Shown: piece by piece, positions 29,985 through 30,832 of the stretch
How positions within the stretch are numbered: position 1 is the first letter of the stretch
Layout of the letters: the number at the start of each line of letters is the position of its first letter
Virus record (IMG/VR): IMGVR_UViG_3300028653_000300
Coordinates: 1-30,832 of that record
Reading direction: 5' to 3' (one strand)
DNA: 30,832 nucleotides
Source: a virus
Made by a program: the position numbers and the translations under genes
Notes under the pieces: generated by a model
The model's database searches: none
The model's input: the letters and a program-made list of their open reading frames with translations, nothing else
What the model was told of the DNA's origin: nothing

Positions 29985-30028
29985 GAAGTAGTTGATAAAC
30001 TTCTGCTAATGACGTACTTTTATCACGT
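29985..30028 (+). promoter_or_regulatory. Candidate promoter of the repeat protein
   Basis: TTGATA (29992-29997), 17 bases, then TACTTT (30015-30020) form a fair sigma-70-like pair. An inverted repeat AGAAGT/ACTTCT (29984-29989 with 29999-30004) overlaps the -35 box and could be an operator. Transcription would start about at ATG 30029, and no ribosome site is present, so the message would be leaderless or nearly so. Confidence 0.4.
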
Positions 30029-30832
30029 ATGTCACAGCAGAACTTCCAAGGCTACTCCAATATAGACGTCTTCCCGAATAAGGGGACTTCCGGTTACTCA
30101 GGTTACGGAGATTCAGGATTCTCTGGATATAGCAGTCCATCAGGCTTTTCTGGTTACTCCTCATTCAGCGGTTACTCCGGTTCTGGCTTCTCAGGATATT
30201 CTGGTAGCGGATTCAGTGGCTACTCTGGCGAATCAGGTTACGTTGGACAGTCCGGGACTAGTGGATATTCGGGTCAGAGTGGTTATATTGGACTATCAGG
30301 CTACAGTGGCTATTCAGGCACGTCTGGTTATTCTGGCGAAAGTGGATATATTGGCGTATCTGGCTTCAGTGGCTACTCAGGTTCTGGATTCTCTGGCTAC
30401 TCAGCATTCTCAGGCTACAGTAGTCCGTCTGGTTTCAGTGGTTACTCTGGGACTTCAGGCTATTCAGGCGAAAGCGGTTACAGTAGTCCGTCTGGTTTCA
30501 GTGGCTACTCCGGGACTTCTGGTTACAGTAGTCCGTCTGGTTTTAGTGGCTACTCAGCATTCTCAGGCTACTCTGGGACTTCAGGTTACAGTGGTCTGTC
30601 TGGATTCTCTGGCTACTCTGGAACTTCAGGCTATAGTAGTCCGTCTGGTTTCAGTGGTTACTCTGGGGCTTCAGGTTTCAGTGGCTACTCAGGATCTGGC
30701 TTCAGTGGGTATTCAGGCACTGGATTAAGTGGTCAAAGTGGTTATTCTGCATTCTCAGGATACAGTGGCATAAGTGGTTACAGTGCTGCAAGTCCGGGTG
30801 CTTCTGGATTCAGTGGATATAGCGGTTACAGT
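30029..30832 (+). CDS. Gly-Ser-Tyr/Phe repeat (collagen-like) protein, incomplete
   Basis: The frame from ATG 30029 stays open to the window's end (268 codons), so the stop lies outside. After about 20 non-repeated residues (MSQQNFQGYSNIDVFPNKG) the whole chain is built of S-G-x triplets, mainly SGY, SGF, SGT, SGE and SGS, interrupted by SSP, SAF and phase shifts such as SGSGFSG. A triplet with Gly every third position is collagen-like, but the other positions are aromatic and Ser rather than Pro, so a true triple helix is uncertain; a silk- or fibre-like rod is another option. Such proteins are common in phage tail and capsid fibres. The repeated Ser, Thr and Tyr are potential sugar acceptors for the cassette next door (inference). 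The gene has no obvious ribosome site. Confidence 0.75.
   Translation, partial: MSQQNFQGYSNIDVFPNKGTSGYSGYGDSGFSGYSSPSGFSGYSSFSGYSGSGFSGYSGSGFSGYSGESGYVGQSGTSGYSGQSGYIGLSGYSGYSGTSGYSGESGYIGVSGFSGYSGSGFSGYSAFSGYSSPSGFSGYSGTSGYSGESGYSSPSGFSGYSGTSGYSSPSGFSGYSAFSGYSGTSGYSGLSGFSGYSGTSGYSSPSGFSGYSGASGFSGYSGSGFSGYSGTGLSGQSGYSAFSGYSGISGYSAASPGASGFSGYSGYS
30083..30832 (+). repeat. Degenerate 9-base-periodic repeat array coding for SGx triplets
   Basis: The DNA repeats units such as GGCTACTCAGG and longer blocks; AGTAGTCCGTCTGGTTT appears four times (near 30419, 30480, 30525 and 30633), each followed by almost the same 20 or so bases. The copies differ by synonymous changes. Unequal recombination or slippage between copies could lengthen or shorten the fibre. 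The array continues to the window's end, so copy number cannot be stated, and short-read assembly may have collapsed it. Confidence 0.8.

Noticed and set aside
30216-30728. A 170-residue open frame inside the repeat region
   Set aside because: It is the out-of-phase reading of the Gly-Ser repeat array. The frame from ATG 30029 has the protein-like periodic composition and runs through the window's end.
1-30832. CRISPR array, tRNA genes or attachment sites
   Set aside because: No spaced direct repeats of CRISPR type, no cloverleaf-like segment in the few gaps, and no integrase or flanking repeat was found; the regular repeats at the right end are protein-coding.

Overview
The window is a compact, entirely plus-strand stretch of a large tailed double-stranded DNA bacteriophage (Caudoviricetes). 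The evidence is a recognisable large terminase (16477-18441), phage recombination and nucleotide-metabolism genes (Mre11/Rad50-like pair, DnaQ-like exonuclease, dUTPase, QueD-like enzyme), many small unknown proteins separated by overlaps of a few bases, and no minus-strand gene with support. Most genes have purine-rich ribosome binding sites, so the host uses Shine-Dalgarno initiation; nothing seen names the host. No tRNA, rRNA or CRISPR array was recognised.

Layout. (1) 1-4766: the end of an unknown Pro/Gln-rich protein, a PD-(D/E)XK nuclease, an Mre11/Rad50 recombination module and a 3'-5' exonuclease. The Rad50/SbcC-like ATPase is not one gene. Its N-terminal half (Walker A, coiled coil) stops exactly at a zinc-hook CPTC motif, the Mre11-like nuclease gene follows, and the descending coiled coil and the Walker B half come as two further overlapping genes. 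(2) 4768-9788: accessory genes, namely a cell-wall L,D-transpeptidase-like protein, a tiny very basic protein, a membrane-anchored dUTPase, a DUF932-like protein in its own promoter/terminator unit, zinc ribbons, a QueD-like enzyme and a small regulatory island with two helix-turn-helix-type proteins downstream of repeated TTTGTGAC sites. (3) 9766-20494: packaging and probable virion genes, mostly unrecognised, with an intact stand-alone TnpB (10684-11850) wedged between two of them, a probable small terminase, TerL, and a WYL-like single-domain protein directly after TerL. (4) 20510-29984: a glycan cassette of five genes, dominated by a 2377-residue fusion with five GT2-type domains, two GT17-type domains, two methyltransferase domains, a receiver-like domain and the N-lobe of a GT9 enzyme. 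The GT9 C-lobe is a separate gene behind a CmcI-like methyltransferase. (5) 30029-end: an incomplete Gly-Ser-Tyr/Phe repeat (collagen-like) protein that runs out of the window.

How it may work together (inference): region 1 processes DNA ends for recombination-dependent replication, region 3 packages DNA and builds the particle, and region 4 makes and methylates a glycan whose most obvious acceptor is the serine- and tyrosine-dense repeat protein next door, giving a glycosylated fibre or particle coat. The two most unusual points are the Rad50 split at the zinc hook with Mre11 in between, and the giant multi-glycosyltransferase with its split GT9 partner. All identifications rest on motifs read by eye; no database search was possible.
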